NCBI GenBank assembly: GCA_016713535.1
Contig: JADJOY010000035.1
Coordinates: 1 to 64,000, forward strand
DNA from: Deltaproteobacteria bacterium
GTDB lineage: Bacteria > JADJOY01
Reading direction: 5' to 3'
DNA: 64,000 nt
Shown: one piece after another, positions 27,947-37,233 of the stretch
Numbering within the stretch: position 1 is the first letter of the stretch
Layout: the number at the start of each line of letters is the position of its first letter
Made by a program: the position numbers and the translations under genes
Notes under the pieces: generated by a model
Database searches by the model: none
Told to the model about the DNA's origin: nothing
The model's input: only the letters and a program-made list of their open reading frames with translations

Positions 27947-29659
27947 TCACCACTCGGCCGTGAGCTTGATCCGGATCAGGTCCACGTCGGGGACCGCGCG
28001 GCCGCGCGCGTCGACGAAGGCGTTGCCGGTGAAGAGGTGCCCGTACTCGAGGCCGACGTCGCCCCGCAGCACGTCCCAGCCGAGCGGCACGGCCTGGTGC
28101 ACGGCGAAGTCGAGCTCTACACCTAAGTCCTTCGATCCCGCCTGTCCGCCGTACGAGTTGAGCGTGCCCGCGGCGCCGCCGAAGAACGCGTCGTTGAACG
28201 GGTCGACGAGCGACTCGAGCGCCCGCGCCCACAGCAACCCCGCGATCAGCGCCGTCCCCGGCCTCGGATCGACCTCGACGATCGGGTTCACGTAGACGGC
28301 GTTGGTGACGCCGCCGTCGCTCGCGAGGTAGTTGGCGCCGACGAACGGCACCGGTCCACCTTCCCCGAGCTGGTGCACCACGTTGTACGCCTGCGCCGCC
28401 GTCATGGACGCGAGCAGGTCGCTGAACAGCACCAGCCCGACGTCGTAGTCGGGGTGGAACCGGAAGTCGCGCACGTGGCCGTCGTAGCGGTTGCCGTCCC
28501 CGGACGCCGCGCCCAGCTCGAACCGGAACACGGCGCTCTCCGACTCGGCGATCAGCCGGCCCACCCCGCCCCACTGCTCGGCGTCGCTGGTGGGGAACGG
28601 ATCGGACGGCGTCGAGACGAGCCGCGACACCGTGAAGTTGGTGTCACCGGTCACGTACGCCGCTTCCCACTCGAACCGCAGCTCGAAGTCGCCCTCGCTC
28701 GCCGCGCGCGCGATGAGCCGCCCGCTAGTGTCGAGCACCCAGGCCTCGAGGAACTCTTCCACGGGCCGCGCCGTGCCCTGGATCAGACGATCGTCGTGGG
28801 TCTGGTCGCGGTAGGCGGCATAGAAGCCCACGCGGCTCGCGGCGCCGCTCGCCGACCCCGCCGCGCGGTGCGCCACCCGCTCGTGCACCGCCGTCGAGCC
28901 GCTCGCGTCCCACACCAGCGCCATCAGCACCTGCTGGGTGTCGTCGCCGGGCTCGACCACCACGCCCCGGTCGACGTGCCAGTCGAAGCCGACTCCGAGG
29001 GTGAGCGGATCGTGGTCGGCGTCGGGCCGCTCGCCGCTCACCAGCGCGGTCACCAGCGAGATCGGCTTGGTGCCGAAGAGCACCCGGTCCGACGCGTCAC
29101 CGACGTGCTTGTCGCCGAACGCCAGGTCCTCGCCGTCGCCGTCGTTCGTCACCACGCCGAGGCCGAAGTGGCTCGGCTGGCGACCCACGCGCAGCACGCC
29201 GGCCGGCGACGTCCACTCGGCCCAGGCGCGGTTCACCCGGAAGCTGTCGAAGCTGTCGCCGACGGTGTTGGGCGGCGGCAGGTCCGAGAACTCGAGGAAC
29301 GATCGATCCCCGGTGTCGGCCCACAAGAGCCCGTCGAGGACGTCGAGCTGACTCACGATCGTCGCCTGACCGAAGAGCTCGACCTTGGGCTCGAGCCGCA
29401 GCCGGTGCTCACCGGTGAGCCCAGCGTCGAGCTCCTCGGTCACCTCCCGCGAGGCCGTCGGCGGCGTGCGATACGCCTCCACCTCGGTCTCGTAGCCGAC
29501 GCGGAACCGGTACGAGCCCGCGAGGTCGAACGAACCGCCGTCCCACGACGCGACCTCGGCCGCCGTCGCCGCGCCGCCGCCCACGACGCTCGCGCTCGTC
29601 ACCAGCGCCACCGCGAGCACGCGGCGCAGCAGCGGATTCAGCGGCTTCGGCACGGGCAC
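27947..29659 (-). CDS. outer-membrane beta-barrel porin, alginate-export-like
   Basis: About 570 residues from GTG at 29659 (a second GTG at 29653 is possible; no strong ribosome site is visible). A signal peptide ends near ATAAEVA. The body alternates aromatic and polar residues with many barrel-type strands: FDLAGSYRFRVGYETEVEAY, EHRLRLEPKVELFGQATIVS, FRVNRAWAEWTSPAGVLRVG, RQPSHFGLGVVTNDGDGED. It ends in a terminal strand IRIKLTAEW with aromatic C-terminus. The RVNRAWAEW...LRVGRQ text is typical of alginate-export/OprE-like porins. Substrate unknown. It is divergent from the ATP-grasp gene, with 237 bases between starts. Confidence 0.7.
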   Translation of the reverse strand: MPVPKPLNPLLRRVLAVALVTSASVVGGGAATAAEVASWDGGSFDLAGSYRFRVGYETEVEAYRTPPTASREVTEELDAGLTGEHRLRLEPKVELFGQATIVSQLDVLDGLLWADTGDRSFLEFSDLPPPNTVGDSFDSFRVNRAWAEWTSPAGVLRVGRQPSHFGLGVVTNDGDGEDLAFGDKHVGDASDRVLFGTKPISLVTALVSGERPDADHDPLTLGVGFDWHVDRGVVVEPGDDTQQVLMALVWDASGSTAVHERVAHRAAGSASGAASRVGFYAAYRDQTHDDRLIQGTARPVEEFLEAWVLDTSGRLIARAASEGDFELRFEWEAAYVTGDTNFTVSRLVSTPSDPFPTSDAEQWGGVGRLIAESESAVFRFELGAASGDGNRYDGHVRDFRFHPDYDVGLVLFSDLLASMTAAQAYNVVHQLGEGGPVPFVGANYLASDGGVTNAVYVNPIVEVDPRPGTALIAGLLWARALESLVDPFNDAFFGGAAGTLNSYGGQAGSKDLGVELDFAVHQAVPLGWDVLRGDVGLEYGHLFTGNAFVDARGRAVPDVDLIRIKLTAEW

Positions 29660-29896
29660 ACAGGGGACGAGCGAGAGCGACGCATCCGAACGGCGCCTCG
29701 GATAGCACGCGGCGCGCTCCCCCAACAAGGCCGGTACCGCGCCGGCCCGGACCGCGCTCACGCGACCGCGCCGAGCGGCCGATGACGGAATCGACCACGA
29801 GAAAGCGCGAGATTCCTTGACGAGCGCTCTCCACGATGGCATTTGCAGCGAGCGCAGCGGCCTCCGCGCCGGATGCCACGCGCAGAGGCGGTGCCG

Positions 29897-31922
29897 ATGA
29901 AGATCGCGTTCACGTACCTGTCGGACCTCGGCGATCGAGCGAGCGCGAGCGCCGCGGCCGAGCAGCTGGCCGCCGGCCTGCGTGGCCTCGGCCACGACGT
30001 GGCGACCGTCGACGTCGCGGAGCCGCTGGTCGCGACCGTCACGCGCCTCACCCAGCTCCGGCCGGACCTGGTGTTCAACACCGCGCGCGCGCCCGACGGC
30101 CGCGCCCGCGAGTCCTTCTACCCGGCGCTCTTCGCCGATCTCGGTCTCGCGCACACCGGCTCGTCCGCGGCGGTGCACGCCCTCACCCTCAACCCGGGGC
30201 TCACCCGCCGCCACCTCGCCGCCCACGGCATCCGCACGCTGCGCAGTCGGCTCATCGTGGACCGCGGCGATCTGATGCGCACCGCTCCCACGACCTTCCG
30301 CTTCCCGGTCACGTTGCGTCCCGAGGGGTTGCTCGGCGAGGCGGAGCGGATCGACTCGCCCGAGGCGCTCCACCACCGCGTCCTCGATCACCTCGGGCAC
30401 GGGGCACAGGGGGTGTGGATCGAGGAGGTCGTGCCGGGACGCCACGTGGTCGTGCCGGTGCTCGAGGGTGCGCGCGCTCGCGGCGGCGTGCTCGCGCCGA
30501 TCGCGATCGTGCCCACCCTCGGCGGGGCCGCGCCAGCGCGCCGGTCTCGGAAGGGCGCTGGGACGCGACGCTCGGCGCCCGCCGCCAGTCCACGGCCCTG
30601 GACGCTCGAGGCACCGGCGCGGATCCCGGCCGCGCTCCGGGACGAGCTGATGGCCATGGCTGGCGCCGTCGTCGAGTGCCTCGCGATCCGCGACCTGGGC
30701 CGTGTCGACTTCCGCGTCGCCGAGGACGGGACACCGTTCGTGATCGAGGTCGATCCGCTTCCCGGCCTCGAGCCGCACGCGACGCTCAGCACCGCGGCGG
30801 CGCTCCACGGCCTCGACCGCCCGGAAGACGTGCTCGAGGCGATCGTGCGCAGCGCGAGCCAGCGTCACTCGCTCGGCACGCGCTCGGGCGGCCGAGCCAA
30901 GCCCAAGAAGCGTCCGCTGCGCGTGGGCTTCACGTTCAACGTGAAGCGCGTGACGCCGGTCGAGGGAGTCGAGGAGAGCGAGGCCGAATACGACTCTCCC
31001 AAGACCATCGCGGCGATCCGCGAGGCGATCGAGTCTCATGGCCACGAGGTGATCGAGCTCGAGGCCACCCCGGAGCTACCCACGCGCCTCGTCGCCGCCG
31101 CCCCCGACGTGGTGTTCAACATGGCGGAGGGCGTGCTGGGCCGTAACCGCGAGTCGCAGGTGCCGGCGCTGCTCGAGCCTCGGCATCCCCTACACCGGCT
31201 CGGACCCGGCGGCGCTGGCGATGGCGCTCGACAAGGAGCTCGCCAAGCGCCTGGTGGCCGACGTCGGCGTGGCGACGCCGCCCTGGTTCCTCGCCCACAG
31301 CGGGCGCGAGCGCCTGCCCAAGGGTTTCCCCTTCCCGGCGATCGTGAAGCCGGTCACCGAGGGGAGCTCGAAGGGTGTCGTGCCGAAGAGCGTGGTCGAG
31401 AACGAGGCCGAGGCACGGGCCGTGGCGCGCGAGCTGGTCGAGCGCTACAAGCAACCAGCCTTGATCGAGGGCTACCTGCCCGGACGCGAGTTCACGGTCG
31501 GGCTCCTCGGCGAGCGCACTCCGCGGGTGCTGCCGCCGATGGAGATCGTGTTCCTCGACAAGCGCAACAAGCGCCCGGTCTACGCCTTCGAGCACAAGCA
31601 GGACTGGTCGAAGGAGCTGCGCTACGACACGCCGGCGAAGGTCGACGCGCGGCTGGGTCGCGAGCTGGCACGGGCGGCCGTGGCGTCGTTCCACGCCCTC
31701 GGATGCCGTGACGTCGCGCGCGTCGACCTGAGGCTCGACGCCGAGGGGCGCGTGAACTTCGTCGAGCTCAACCCGCTGCCGGGGCTCTCGCCCGGGTGGT
31801 CGGATCTGTGTCTGATCGCGGCGAGCGCGAACCTGGACTACCGGGCGCTCATCGGGCGGATCCTGGCGCCGGCCATCCGTCGCTTCCGCGCGAACGCGGC
31901 AGGCGCGCGCACGGCGCGCTGA
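29897..31922 (+). CDS. tandem D-Ala-D-Ala-ligase-like ATP-grasp protein (frameshift near 31177)
   Basis: ATG at 29897 gives about 675 residues in two ATP-grasp halves. The first (about 1-320) is degenerate: MKIAFTYLSDLGDRAS, RPDLVFNTARAPDGRARESF, TGSSAAVHALTLNPGLTRRH, then VDFRVAEDGTPFVIEVDPLP. The second (from about 345) keeps canonical text: VVFNMAEGVLGRNRESQVPA, IPYTGSDPAALAMALDKELA, FPAIVKPVTEGSSKGV, then ARVDLRLDAEGRVNFVELNP with ELNPLPGLSPG (metal and ATP residues). At about 31177 (CTCGAGCCTCGG) the frame changes by one base, probably a sequence error. Known relatives ligate an amino acid to a carboxylate acceptor. The first half may be structural. The next gene is a KamA homologue, suggesting a beta-amino-acid substrate (inference). 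Confidence 0.8.
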
Positions 31923-32037
31923 GGGAACGACTCGTGGTGCACACGGCACGACGCGACGCAGTCGCAGCGGCGCGGCACCGTTCGGTCGTGTCTCTTCCGC
32001 GTTCGGAAAAAAACGCGCCCGGAATCGAACAAAAGGC

Positions 32038-32089
32038 TTGTGTCGCTTTCGGGGCTTCCTTATCATGAAGTTAACCGTTTCACGATAAG
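32038..32089 (+). promoter_or_regulatory. candidate promoter with overlapping palindromic operator before kamA
   Basis: TTGTGT (32038-32043) and TATCAT (32061-32066) are spaced by 17 bases and fit a sigma-70-like promoter. Overlapping the -10 box is a 31-bp dyad, 32059-32089. Arms are CTTATCATGAA and TTCACGATAAG (one mismatch) around a GTTAACCGT centre. The region is AT-rich in a 70% GC setting. A dimeric repressor binding here would block the promoter (inference). The mRNA leader to the chosen kamA start is about 190 bases. Confidence 0.55.
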
Positions 32090-32266
32090 CGCGAAGCGGT
32101 GGTGTGAACGACGCCGATGCCTCGAAGACGCGACGCTCTCCCGGGGGAATCACGGGCCGAATCCGCCCACGCTTTGTGGGCCCAGAACCCCGCCCCTATG
32201 ATGCGCGCACATCGGTCCCCCGGTCGCAACACGAGCACCGAGACCGCCGAGGAGGACACCGCAGCA

Positions 32267-33727
32267 ATGCTCGAACCAGCCAGGCAGCTTCGCAACCGAC
32301 GCCCTCGCCTGAAGCTCGCGTCGCGCGAGAATTCGCTTCGAGCCGCGAAAGTGGCCCCGGTCGCAACCGCCAACGCGCAAGGTGAGATGTCGGCTGACGT
32401 CGATGCCGACCCTCACTTGTGCCGGCACGGACGGCCCTACACCTCGATCCCGCTGTGGAAGGACGCGCCGGCGGAGAAGTGGGCCGACTGGCGGTGGCAG
32501 CTCCAGAACTGCGTGCAGTCGCTCGAGATGCTCGAGCAGGTGATCCATCTGACTCCCGAGGAGCGCGAGGGAGTGCTCGCGACCCGCAGCGAGTTCCAGA
32601 TGTCGATCACGCCGTACCTTTGCTCGCTGATGGACCCGTACGACCCCCACTGCCCGGTGCGGATGCAGTTCGTGCCGCGCGGCGCGGAGATGTCGGGCGT
32701 CGGCGCCGGTGTCACCGACTCCCTCGGTGAGGACGCGCACCGCGTCGCTCCCGGGCTGGTGCACCGCTACCCCGACCGGGTCCTCTTCCTGGTCAACAAC
32801 ATGTGCGCGAGCTACTGCCGCTTCTGCACGCGCAAGCGCCTGACCGGGCTCCCGAACGAGGTCCTGCCCAAGCAGCAGATCGAGGAGTCGCTCTCGTACC
32901 TGCGCAAGCACCCCGAGGTCCGGGACGTGCTGATCTCGGGCGGTGACCCGTTCACCATGTCGGACAAGAACCTCGAATACGTGGTGTCGCGACTGCGCGA
33001 GATCTCGTCGATCGAGGTCATCCGCTTCGGCACGAAGATGCCGATGTTCCTGCCGATGCGGATCACCGACGACGTGGTGAAGATGCTCGCCAAGTACCAC
33101 CCGGTGTGGATCAACACCCACTTCAACCACCCCAAGGAGCTCACCGCCGAGTCGAAGGCTGCGTGCGCCCGCATCGTGAACGCCGGCATCCCGCTCGGGA
33201 ACCAGACGGTGCTGCTCCGGGGTGTGAACTCGAGCCCCCGGGTGGTGAAGGAGCTGATGCACCAGCTCGTCCGCAACCGGATCCGCCCCTATTACCTCTT
33301 CCAGTGCGACAACGAAGAGGGGCTCGAGCACTTCCGGACCCCGATCGAGACCGGCATCGAGGTCATGGAGTCGCTGCGGGGCTGGACGTCGGGCTTCGCC
33401 GTACCCACCTTCGTGGTCGACCTGCCGGGCGGCGGCGGCAAAGCGCCGGTGTCACCGAACTACGTGAACGCCCTCACCCAGTCGAAGGCCATGATGCGGA
33501 ACTTCGAGGGCCGCGCGTTCAACTACCCGCAGCCCACCCAGACCGACTGCACCGTCCGGTACGAAGACAAGTGGTTCCGCGCCGGGCTCGATCTCGCCGC
33601 GGGGGACGTCACCTCGCGCACCGACCCGCCCGAGCTGACGGTCGTGAGCGCGACGGATGAGTCGCCGTCCGGCTGGCCGCTCAGGATCGCGGACCTGCGC
33701 GGCGGCGAGCCGATGCCCGAAGCCTGA
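32267..33727 (+). CDS. kamA: KamA-family lysine 2,3-aminomutase-like radical SAM enzyme
   Basis: 486 residues from ATG 32267, preceded by GAGGAGG. The in-frame ATG at 32117 adds a non-protein-like 50 residues. The radical SAM cluster is C180-x3-C184-x2-C187 (CASYCRFC). SAM-binding SGGDPF is at 224-229. PLP lysine K392 lies in PGGGGKAP. Both Asp residues that bind the substrate side-chain amine in lysine 2,3-aminomutase are kept (D348 in FQCD, D385 in VVDLPGGGG). Glutamate 2,3-aminomutase replaces them (family knowledge), so lysine to beta-lysine chemistry is favoured. The N- and C-terminal extensions are longer than in classical KamA. It follows the ATP-grasp gene by 344 bases, with its own promoter candidate. 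Confidence 0.85.
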   Translation: MLEPARQLRNRRPRLKLASRENSLRAAKVAPVATANAQGEMSADVDADPHLCRHGRPYTSIPLWKDAPAEKWADWRWQLQNCVQSLEMLEQVIHLTPEEREGVLATRSEFQMSITPYLCSLMDPYDPHCPVRMQFVPRGAEMSGVGAGVTDSLGEDAHRVAPGLVHRYPDRVLFLVNNMCASYCRFCTRKRLTGLPNEVLPKQQIEESLSYLRKHPEVRDVLISGGDPFTMSDKNLEYVVSRLREISSIEVIRFGTKMPMFLPMRITDDVVKMLAKYHPVWINTHFNHPKELTAESKAACARIVNAGIPLGNQTVLLRGVNSSPRVVKELMHQLVRNRIRPYYLFQCDNEEGLEHFRTPIETGIEVMESLRGWTSGFAVPTFVVDLPGGGGKAPVSPNYVNALTQSKAMMRNFEGRAFNYPQPTQTDCTVRYEDKWFRAGLDLAAGDVTSRTDPPELTVVSATDESPSGWPLRIADLRGGEPMPEA

Positions 33728-34013
33728 TCGCTCTCGGGCTCGAGGCCGATCGACGGCGTGGTCCCGAGCGGGGTCACGCCGTTTTTGCACCTGGAGGGCG
33801 GCGGTCCCTCGCCGCCGCCGCGCTCTGCCGGGCGGGCGTGACGGGGGCCGTGGCGAAGGCTGCGGCGCGACGGAGCGCCGAAGGCGCGGGCGCCCTCCAC
33901 ACCTTTCGATCGCGCATCGACATCCGACTCGGACGGGCGAACGCGGCTGGAACGGCGCGCGACCCAGTGGGATACTTCGCGCCTCCACTTCGAACCCCGG
34001 GTCTTCCACGTCC
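33728..34013. other. intergenic with GGAGGG...CCCTCC palindromic stretch, no gene seen
   Basis: At about 33792-33898 a GC-rich segment opens with GGAGGGCGGCGGTCCCTCGC and closes with GGCGCGGGCGCCCTCC, in the style of the palindromic modules. I looked for an FMN-riboswitch signature ahead of the RibBA-like gene and saw none. Confidence 0.5.
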
Positions 34014-35229
34014 ATGAGCGCGAGCGACTCCGTTTCCCCGTTGAGCCAGGCACCCGACGCCATCCGCGACCGCACCGCGCGCGCCATCGAGGCGATCCGA
34101 GCGGGCGGCATGGTGATCCTGACCGACGACGAGCGCGACTCCAGCGAGGGCGCTCTCGTCATGGCGGGGGCCAAGGTGACCGCCGACGCGGTCAACTTCA
34201 TGGCCACCCACGGCGGCGGCCTGGTCCGGGTGGCGCTCCCTCTCGAGAAGATCCGTCGCCTCGGGCTCGCGCTGATGCCGGTGCGCAACCGCACCGCGGC
34301 CACTCCCGCGTTCGCGATCTCGATCGAGGCGCGGCGAGGGCGTCACGACCGGCATCAGCGCCGCCGACCGCGCCCGCACGATCGAGGTCGCGGTCGCCGA
34401 CGAGAGCGGCCCCAAGGACCTCATCTCTCCGGGACACGTGTTCCCCGAGTGCGTGCGCGAGGGCGGCGTCCTCGAGCGCGCGGGCCACGCCGAGGCGAGC
34501 GCGGACCTCGCGGTCCTCGCCGGTCTCGGGAGGGCGGGGGTGGCGTGCGCGATCCTCGGCGACGACGGCCAGATGGCGCGCATGCCCGAGCTGCGCGCGC
34601 TCGCCGCCGAGCACGGACTGCCGACGGTGAGCGTCGCGGACGTGATCGCGTGGCGGCTCACCACCGAGCAGCTCGTCGACGAGATCGCGAGCGCACGCGT
34701 CTCGACGGAGGTGATGGGGCCGGTCCAGATCCGGGTCTTCACCAACAAGCTCAACCACCTTCACTACCTGGCGCTGGTCCGCGGCTCGATCGACCCCGAG
34801 ACGCCGACGGTGGTCCGCGTCCACTCGAGCGACGTGTGGGGGGATGCCTTCACCGCGTTCCGCCACGACGGGGGCGTGCTGCTTCACCAGGCGCTCGAGG
34901 CCATCGCGGGCGCGCCGAGCGGCGTGCTGCTCTACATCCTCAAGCCGTTCACGGCGGAGGCCCTGGTCCGCAAGCTCGCGAGCCACGCCGAGACCATGGA
35001 GCACTCGCTCGGCGACGAGCCCGAGCGCGACGACTATCCGGCCGGCCTCCGCGACTACGGTCTCGGGGCGCAGGTGCTGCGCAAGCTCGGGCTCAAGAAG
35101 CTCAAGCTCGTGACCCACAACCCCGCGCTCAGGCCGGTGGGGCTCGAGGGCTTCGGGCTCGAGCTGGTCGCGACGGTCACGCCGCGCAAGGGGGCGGGCG
35201 CCGACGACGAGGTCGCGGTTCGTGGCTGA
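34014..35229 (+). CDS. RibBA paralogue (RibBX-like), GCHII site erased; one frameshift
   Basis: About 405 residues. The N-terminal half is DHBP-synthase-like: GGMVILTDDE, VTADAVNFMATHGGGLVRVA, GVTTGISAADRARTIEV, PGHVFPECVREGGVLERAGH. The C-terminal half has the GTP-cyclohydrolase II framework (LALVRGSIDPETPTVVRVHS, GLRDYGLGAQVLRKLGLKKL, LVTHNPALRPVGLEGFGLEL). All three zinc Cys are gone: the ECLTGDVFGSLRCDCG region reads SDVWGDAFTAFRHDGG. The arginine motif RQEGRGIG reads LKPFTAEA. The DHBP acid cluster DDEDRENEGD reads DDERDSSEGA, so that site is altered too. This matches the RibBX variant reported in Proteobacteria. A one-base shift near 34335 splits the frame. Confidence 0.8.
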
Positions 35230-36934
35230 CGGAACCGCCAGCACCTCCCCGCCGTCCCAGCTCCCCGATCCCGACTCACCCTTCGCGCGCGTCCTCGCAC
35301 GCGTGCTCGCCCACCGCTGGCGCACCAGCCCCGTCGCCGCCACCGCCGACGGCTGCTACGAGCGCGCCGACGAGCTCGACAGCTTCGACGCCCGGACGCT
35401 CGCCGCGCAGCTCGACGAGACGGATGGGCTCGTCGCCGACCTACGTGCCCTCGACGGCGACGCGCTCTCACCCGACGAGGCCCTCGACCGCGACGCCGTG
35501 CTCGGCACCCTCACCGCCGATCTCCACGACTGGCGCGTGCTGCGCACCTGGACCTGGAACCCGGCGATCTGCGCCGACACCGCGCTCTATGGCTGCCACC
35601 TCCTCGCGATCCGTGACACGCGTCCGGTGGCGGAGCGCATGGGGTGGCTCGCGGGTCGGCTCCACCAGGTTCCGCGCACGCTCGCGGAAGGCCTCGCGGC
35701 GATCCGGGAGCCGTCGGCGATCCTCACCGAGACGGCGATCGAGAGCTGCGACGGAGCTCGCGAGCTCTTCCGGACCACCCTGCCCGCCGCGGCGGAAGCG
35801 GCACCGCCACTGCTTCGCGACGCGGTGGCGCGCGGTTGCGCCGCGGCGAGCGCGGCGTTCGAGGCGCATGCACGCGAGCTCGCGGCCATCCTCGCGCGCG
35901 GCGAAGCCACGCGTAGCCCTGCGATCGGCGAGGAGGCCTTCACGGATCGTTTCGAGCAGGCGCACGGGCTCGCGATCTCGACGGACGCGCTCCTTCGACT
36001 CTCGGCCGAGGTCCGGGCGAGCACCGAGGAGCGCCTCGCGGCGGTGGCCGCGCGCATCGATCCGACGCGGACGTGGCGCGAGGTGGTCGCCGGGCTGCGA
36101 TCCGATCATCCCGCGCCCGAGGACCTGCTCGCGGCGTACCGCGGCGACGTGGAACGGATGCGGACGGCGATCGCGGCGCGCAGGCTCGCGACCGCCACCG
36201 ACGATCCGCTCGCCGTCATCGAGACGCCGCTCTTCGAGCGCCCTCTCTACCCGGTGGCCGCCTACCTCCAGCCCGCGCCGCTCGACCGCGGTGGCGGCGG
36301 CTACTTCTACGTCACGCCCGTCGACGAGCGCGCGGACCCGAGCGACCGGGCAGCGGCACTCGCCCAGCACGGCCGCGCGACGATCGCGCTGCTCACGGTC
36401 CACGAGGCCTACCCGGGTCACCATCTCCAGATGACCCGCGCCAAGCGCTCGGGCTCGATCGCGAGGCTGATCTACGGGACGCCGCTCCTGTGGGAGGGCT
36501 GGGCGCTCTACTGCGAGCAGATGATGGTGGAGGAGGTCCTCGGCGACGACCTGCGGGTCGAGCTGACACAGCTTCGCGACGCACTCTTTCGGGCGTGGCG
36601 CATCGACATCGACGTTCGCCTCCACCGCGGCGAGTGGACGCCGCAGGAGTGCGAGCGCCGGCTGGTGCGCGAGCTCGACATGGCACCCGCCACCGCGCGC
36701 GCCGAGGTCCGTCGCTATGCGGCCTGGCCGACCCAGGCCTCGACGTACCTGGTGGGGCGCGAGCTGCTCCTCGACCTGCGGCAGCGGCTACGCGAGCGGG
36801 AGGGCAGCGCGTTCGACCTCGGCCGCTTCCACGATCGCGTCCTCGGATTCGGGAATCTCTCGCCGGCGCGGATCCGCGAGGTGCTCCTCGGGGAGCCCGC
36901 GGCCGGAGCCGCCACGGAGACCGGGCGCGGTTGA
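35222..36934 (+). CDS. DUF885-family metallopeptidase-like protein
   Basis: 570 residues from GTG 35222, overlapping the stop of the RibBA-like gene by eight bases. The family signature is clear: LTVHEAYPGHHLQM (HE..PGHH zinc motif), GTPLLWEGWALYCEQMM (third, glutamate-type ligand region), and the C-terminal RYAAWPTQASTYLVGRE then DLGRFHDRVLGFGNLSP. DUF885 proteins resemble zinc-dependent peptidases. No signal peptide is seen, so it is probably cytoplasmic. The physical coupling to the RibBA-like gene suggests co-expression; a functional link is not obvious. Confidence 0.85.
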   Translation: MADGTASTSPPSQLPDPDSPFARVLARVLAHRWRTSPVAATADGCYERADELDSFDARTLAAQLDETDGLVADLRALDGDALSPDEALDRDAVLGTLTADLHDWRVLRTWTWNPAICADTALYGCHLLAIRDTRPVAERMGWLAGRLHQVPRTLAEGLAAIREPSAILTETAIESCDGARELFRTTLPAAAEAAPPLLRDAVARGCAAASAAFEAHARELAAILARGEATRSPAIGEEAFTDRFEQAHGLAISTDALLRLSAEVRASTEERLAAVAARIDPTRTWREVVAGLRSDHPAPEDLLAAYRGDVERMRTAIAARRLATATDDPLAVIETPLFERPLYPVAAYLQPAPLDRGGGGYFYVTPVDERADPSDRAAALAQHGRATIALLTVHEAYPGHHLQMTRAKRSGSIARLIYGTPLLWEGWALYCEQMMVEEVLGDDLRVELTQLRDALFRAWRIDIDVRLHRGEWTPQECERRLVRELDMAPATARAEVRRYAAWPTQASTYLVGRELLLDLRQRLREREGSAFDLGRFHDRVLGFGNLSPARIREVLLGEPAAGAATETGRG

Positions 36935-37040
36935 TCCGCCGGCACCAGGGTAGTGGTACGATTGTCCTCGGACCCCGGCCCCTTTCGCCCCTGACCGACC
37001 ATGGGACATCCGACTTCGACGTGCCGACGAGCGCCGCGTG

Positions 37041-37214
37041 ATGCGCGGGTTCGTGCTGAGCCTCGCAGCACTCATGGGTGTGGTCATGCTGACCTCGGTG
37101 TTGATGTGGTGGGCCAACGTGTGGCTCGCACGCAGCCACGTGCCTCCCGCTGCGGCACCCTCGTCGTCGAGCGAGCCGATCGCCGAGCAGACCGGATCGG
37201 CCCGCCAGGTCTGA
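37041..37214 (+). CDS. 57-aa single-pass membrane protein
   Basis: ATG at 37041 opens MRGFVLSLAA, followed by a strongly hydrophobic stretch (LMGVVMLTSVLMWWANVWLA) and a short polar tail rich in Ser, Pro and Ala, ending at TGA 37214. The next gene begins 19 bases later. The membrane helix and tight spacing support a real gene. The ribosome-binding site is weak. No family is recognised. Confidence 0.5.
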   Translation: MRGFVLSLAALMGVVMLTSVLMWWANVWLARSHVPPAAAPSSSSEPIAEQTGSARQV

Positions 37215-37233
37215 AGGCGATAGGGATCGCAAC

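Noticed and set aside
29660-31045. Long minus-strand extension of the porin frame upstream of 29659
   Set aside because: It is antisense to the ATP-grasp gene, lacks protein-like features, and the signal peptide begins at the GTG near 29659.
32117-32266. Upstream ATG (32117) as the kamA start
   Set aside because: The extra 50 residues look non-coding and the ATG lacks a ribosome site, whereas the ATG at 32267 has GAGGAGG upstream. The candidate promoter is compatible with both, so this remains a preference, not proof.
33728-34013. FMN riboswitch before the RibBA-like gene
   Set aside because: No RFN-like conserved boxes could be seen; the region is a GC palindrome stretch.
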